Assembly: GCF_000264995.1 (NCBI RefSeq)
Contig: NW_006767434.1
Span: forward strand, 2,620,344 to 2,684,343
From: Punctularia strigosozonata HHB-11173 SS5
Taxonomy: Eukaryota; Basidiomycota; Agaricomycetes; Corticiales; Punctulariaceae
Direction: 5' to 3'
Length of the DNA: 64,000 bases
Shown: in pieces, positions 61,007 to 64,000 of the stretch
Layout of the letters: every line of letters starts with the position of its first letter
Numbering within the stretch: the first letter of the stretch is position 1
The notes under the pieces: generated by a model
The model's input: the letters and a program-made list of their open reading frames with translations, nothing else
What the model was told of the DNA's origin: nothing
The model's database searches: none
Made by a program: the position numbers and the translations under genes

Positions 61007-63114
61007 ATGTCTGAGCAAACCACCAACTCTCTCGACTCGACGCCCATCGTCTCCGAAGCCGGGCAGAGCAAGACGGCGGCAGCGGACGTGGAGAAATCGC
61101 CGGTCGAGCCTGCAGCGCCTGCGCCACCTCCTGCCCTTGACTTCCCTGACGGCGGCTTTCGGGCATGGCTCACTGTCTGTGGCTCGTCAGTGTCGTTGCA
61201 TCGGCGCTCTTTTTGTGCTCTGATGATTGACTTCGTACACGGTTGTGCAGGTGGTTTGCTCTCTTCGCGACCTTCGGGTGAGCTTCCTTGGTCCGATCGT
61301 GATGAAGGTTTGGTGCTCAAGGCACGCAGCTATATCAACGCGTTCGGAGTATATCAAGGTTTGTCCTGACCTCTCCTCTTTAAGCATGACTTGAACGCAA
61401 CGGTCAGATTATTACACCCGCATATATCTCAATAATGTCTCCGCGAGCACCGTCAGCTGGATAGGCAGCTTTCAGTTCTTTGTTCCTCTCATCATGGGCC
61501 TCTGGGCTGGGAGGCTGTTCGACGGCGGCTACTTCCGACCCATGATGCTCATAGGATCCTTGCTGTTCACGTTCTCGTAAGGCATGCTACACAGAGACGA
61601 AGTCGCCTTCGCTGATGGGCCATCCCAGTTTATTCATGCTCTCTTTAGCCAACAAGCATCAGTACTATCAGGTTCAGCATCGTCACACCTTGAGGTTTCA
61701 CAGCGCTAACCTCGAGTATCGTTTTTCTCGTAGGTGTTCCTTGCTCAAGCGGTCGGTATGGGTTTGGGCCTCGGTCTCGTCTTTACGCCTTCTGTTAGTA
61801 TACCCACCCACTACTTCCGTCGGCGGAGAGCCTTGGCTTCAGGTATCGCACTGAGTGGGTCATCCGTCGGCGCAATCATCCATCCCATTCTCTTGAAGTC
61901 AGTGTTCAGTGCTTCATGGCGCCGTTATAATGCGTGTTCATGTCTTCTCGCAGTCAACTGTTCTCCAGAATCGGATTTCACGGCGCCGTGCGCGCCAGTG
62001 GATATATGATCCTTGGATGCCTAGTGATCGCCAACCTGACGATGCGGACTCGTATCCCACCGAGGAAGGCAGGCGGACCGATGCCCACGAGTCTCAAAAC
62101 GCTTTTCAGTGATGTAGCCTATGTGCTCACTATCACGGGGTGAACCTGGCCCGCCTATGATATGCCAATCTTGCGCTCACTACATCATCCAGATCTTTCT
62201 TCTGTCAGATCACGGTGTATTTTCCTGGTTCGTCTATCACATCCACGATAGCCAATTGCGCTGTGATTTCACCCTCTTCTTCACAGCATTCTACATCCAA
62301 CTCTACGCAGTAGAACACGGCGTCGACCTCAATCTGGCCTTCTATTCCGTAAGCTATCCATCGGTACCGCATACATCCTCCGACCGACAGTATCTCCAGG
62401 TAGCGATCCTCAATGCTGGCAGCGTCATCGGCCGTATTTTACCCAACTTCTTCGCAGACAAGATCGGCCCGTTTAAGCTCGTCATCCCGTGCACGATCAT
62501 CTGCTCAGGACTGATGTTCTCTCTACTTGGTATCAAGTACGCGAACGGCTTTCCTGTTCCAGTCATGATCGTAACGCATACCGTTACTTGGTAGAAACAC
62601 AGGCTCTATGGTCGCAGTCGCCGCCGTCTATGGAATTGCATCGGGAGCATGTGCGCCACACCTCTGAATCTTAGCCCTCCATATGTCATGAGCGTTGATG
62701 ATCTCTCCTGCAGATCTCGCGCTCATCGTAGCCGTTGTCGCGTCGCTCTCGCGTAGCCCAGCCGAGATTGGGTACGTTGATCTCGATCATCCGATCTTAT
62801 GCTTAGCGAGATCTGCACTGAGCTGATTACCACGCTTGTCACCTCGTAATTTACCAGATTGAGGGTGGGCGTCGCGTTCTCGACAAACAGCTTCGCTGCG
62901 CTCGTTGGCATCCCCATCGCGGGTGCCCTGCTTGGTACCGGAAGCACGAATGACCTTCACTGGACGAGGGCTATCATATTCTCATGCGTGCGTGCCTTGT
63001 CCTGCTGGTGATCGCCCTGGGCGAACTCAAATGTCCATGATTTAGGTGTGCGTTGCGGTGGGCGCCGCTTGCTTCATCGCCGCGGCGTGGCATGCGTCTA
63101 CAAGGCGTAAATAG
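61007..63114 (+). CDS. MFS transporter, monocarboxylate/riboflavin (MCT/Mch) type
   Basis: Twelve-helix major-facilitator protein of the plasma membrane. MSEQTTNSLDSTPIVSEAGQ and a Pro/Ala-rich N-terminus (PAAPAPPPALDFP) precede DGGFRAWLTVCGSWFALFATFG, the family's first-helix motif, then YINAFGVYQDYYTRIYLNNVSASTVSWIGSFQFF, GLWAGRLFDGGYFRPMMLIGS, FLAQAVGMGLGLGLVFTPSVSIPTHYFRRRRALASGIALSGSSVGAIIHPILLNQLFSRIGF (read in blocks). After a loop: FFCQITVYFP + AFYIQLYAVEHGVDLNLAFYSVAILNAGSVIGRILPNFFADKIGPF, LVIPCTIICSGLMFSLLG, GSMVAVAAVYGIASGA, ALIVAVVASLSRSPAEIG and a last helix ending AAWHASTRRK. All motifs are present; several introns of 50-110 nt were placed by eye. Position at the cluster edge suggests substrate or product transport. 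Confidence 0.9.
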
Positions 63115-63383
63115 AGAATGATTCTTTGGCGCATGTTTTCGCGTATCTTGTTCTCTCAGTACCTCATCTTGATAATCGGAAACATTCAAGGGTCGCGCAG
63201 ATCCATTCGCGTTGCTCAAGGGTATCATGGAACAGTCCGTACAAAAAGAGTCTGATAAGTGATATGAATGGATATGCATGTCAGCATTTCGTTCTTTGAT
63301 GCACCGGTGTATTCGTCCGCTGGCCATTGAGGGTCACCGTCAACGTCCATAGGTGCCGCATCATCTATGACCATAGGCTCGTA

Positions 63384-64000
63384 TTACCGGACTTCCACGC
63401 CGGGGACGGCGGCCTGATCCACCCGGCGCCCATGCGTTAAAAGCACGATGATGTCCTTCACATCAAGGGTGTCATTTTCCTCCAAGTCGGCCAAGACTGC
63501 ATGAGCCAGATCACGTTTCTTCTTTTGCAACTGAGCATGGTGGTACAGGGGCATGTTCAGAACGCAATGATCTAGACGCTCCTCGAGCATGCCGCCCTCG
63601 CTGGTATCTTAGGTTGCGTATATAGTCACTGGACCCATTTGCCCGATGCGATGAGCTCGACCAAAGGCTTGTCCCTATGGATATATGAGCAGTCCGCGAG
63701 CGAAGCAAGGGCAAGAGAGACTCATTTCACGAGCAGGGTTCCACCATAGATCGCTCAAGATGACATAATTACAGCAAGAGAGGTCGATGCCGGTGTCACA
63801 CATGCAGATTGTCAGGCGAGAATGCAGGAACACAGAAGTATCTTGACCCACCAGCGCCGCCTGCCCCAGTTGTAGCAAATATTGCATGCCTTTGATCGCT
63901 TGATATCATCGGTCGATTTCTGGCGCTCCTCCAACAACATTTCGCCGTCCACTGCGAAGAAATGAGTTCATTCGTTGCGCGTTGACTCCACGGCACTGAA
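63384..64000 (-). pseudogene. SNF2-family ATPase, 3' fragment, probably decayed
   Basis: Minus-strand sequence entering from the right edge. It shows the C-terminal helicase lobe: CDTGIDLSCCNYVILSDLWWNPAREM, then QAFGRAHRIGQMGPVTIYAT and GGMLEERLDHCVLNMPL..QLQKKKRDLAHAVLADLEENDTL, ending RRVDQAAVPGVEVR. The block WWNPA..QAFGRAHRIGQ is diagnostic of SNF2 motifs V-VI. The two parts are in different frames across a possible 47-nt GT-AG intron near 63,674-63,720 that does not restore the frame, and a TAA stands in frame in TIYAT-DTSEGG. Upstream of motif V, sequence similarity quickly fades. It is therefore likely a pseudogene, unless unusual splicing or sequence errors explain both breaks. It is unrelated to the ISWI gene at 31-35 kb. 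Confidence 0.6.

Overview
The window is nuclear DNA of a filamentous basidiomycete, most likely an Agaricomycete. The genes are densely packed and cut by many short introns (mostly 45-75 nt), and the families fit: a DUF6534 membrane protein, fungal P450s, an RTA1-type transporter, a GH15 glucoamylase, TORC2 Rictor/Ste16 and NuA4 Eaf7. I found no operon-like signals, tRNA, rRNA or CRISPR. Exon joins were read by eye from GT-AG sites and conserved protein motifs, so gene ends are firmer than some internal splice sites.

Left part, 1-39 kb, is mostly core housekeeping. In order: the 3' end of a P450 (1-1607 +); EAF7 (1825-2677 +), tail to tail with the ubiquitin chain factor UFD2 (2741-7174 -); a promoter gap holding a 256-bp MITE; an RTA1 transporter (8059-9524 +); ribosomal protein uL22/RPL17 (10203-11071 +); GDP-L-fucose synthase (11344-12942 +); a zinc-independent quinone/enoyl reductase (13599-14820 -); a histidine phosphatase with a C-terminal PIP-box-like motif (15418-16646 +); mitochondrial bL35 (16915-17279 -); Rictor (17436-22746 -), divergent from complex I NDUFS4 (23076-23826 +); a secreted glucoamylase with CBM20 (24047-26155 -), divergent from the NAT10/KRE33 RNA acetyltransferase (26999-30796 +); ISWI (31113-35492 -), divergent from VDAC porin (35882-37199 +); and tRNA-splicing endonuclease subunit SEN54 (37426-39021 +).

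Right part, 39-63 kb, is different. It has an uninterrupted run of oxidative and lipid-tailoring enzymes with wide gaps: FMO copy 1 (39364-41752 -), an ABM-fold monooxygenase (43284-43809 +), a hot-dog thioesterase (44006-45229 -), a P450 (45630-47565 +), a cyclopropane-fatty-acid-synthase-like methyltransferase (50079-52004 -), an SDR dehydrogenase (52663-53968 +), FMO copy 2 (54331-56800 -), a DUF6534 membrane protein (58733-60208 +) and a monocarboxylate-type MFS transporter (61007-63114 +). The genes alternate strand so that most lie in divergent pairs. No PKS, NRPS or terpene synthase is visible. My best inference is an undescribed gene cluster that modifies an acyl or lipid substrate: thioester release, C-methylation or cyclopropanation, P450/FMO/ABM oxidation, SDR oxidation and MFS export or import. 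This rests on gene content and layout only. The window closes with a decayed 3' fragment of a SNF2-family ATPase (63384 to the edge).
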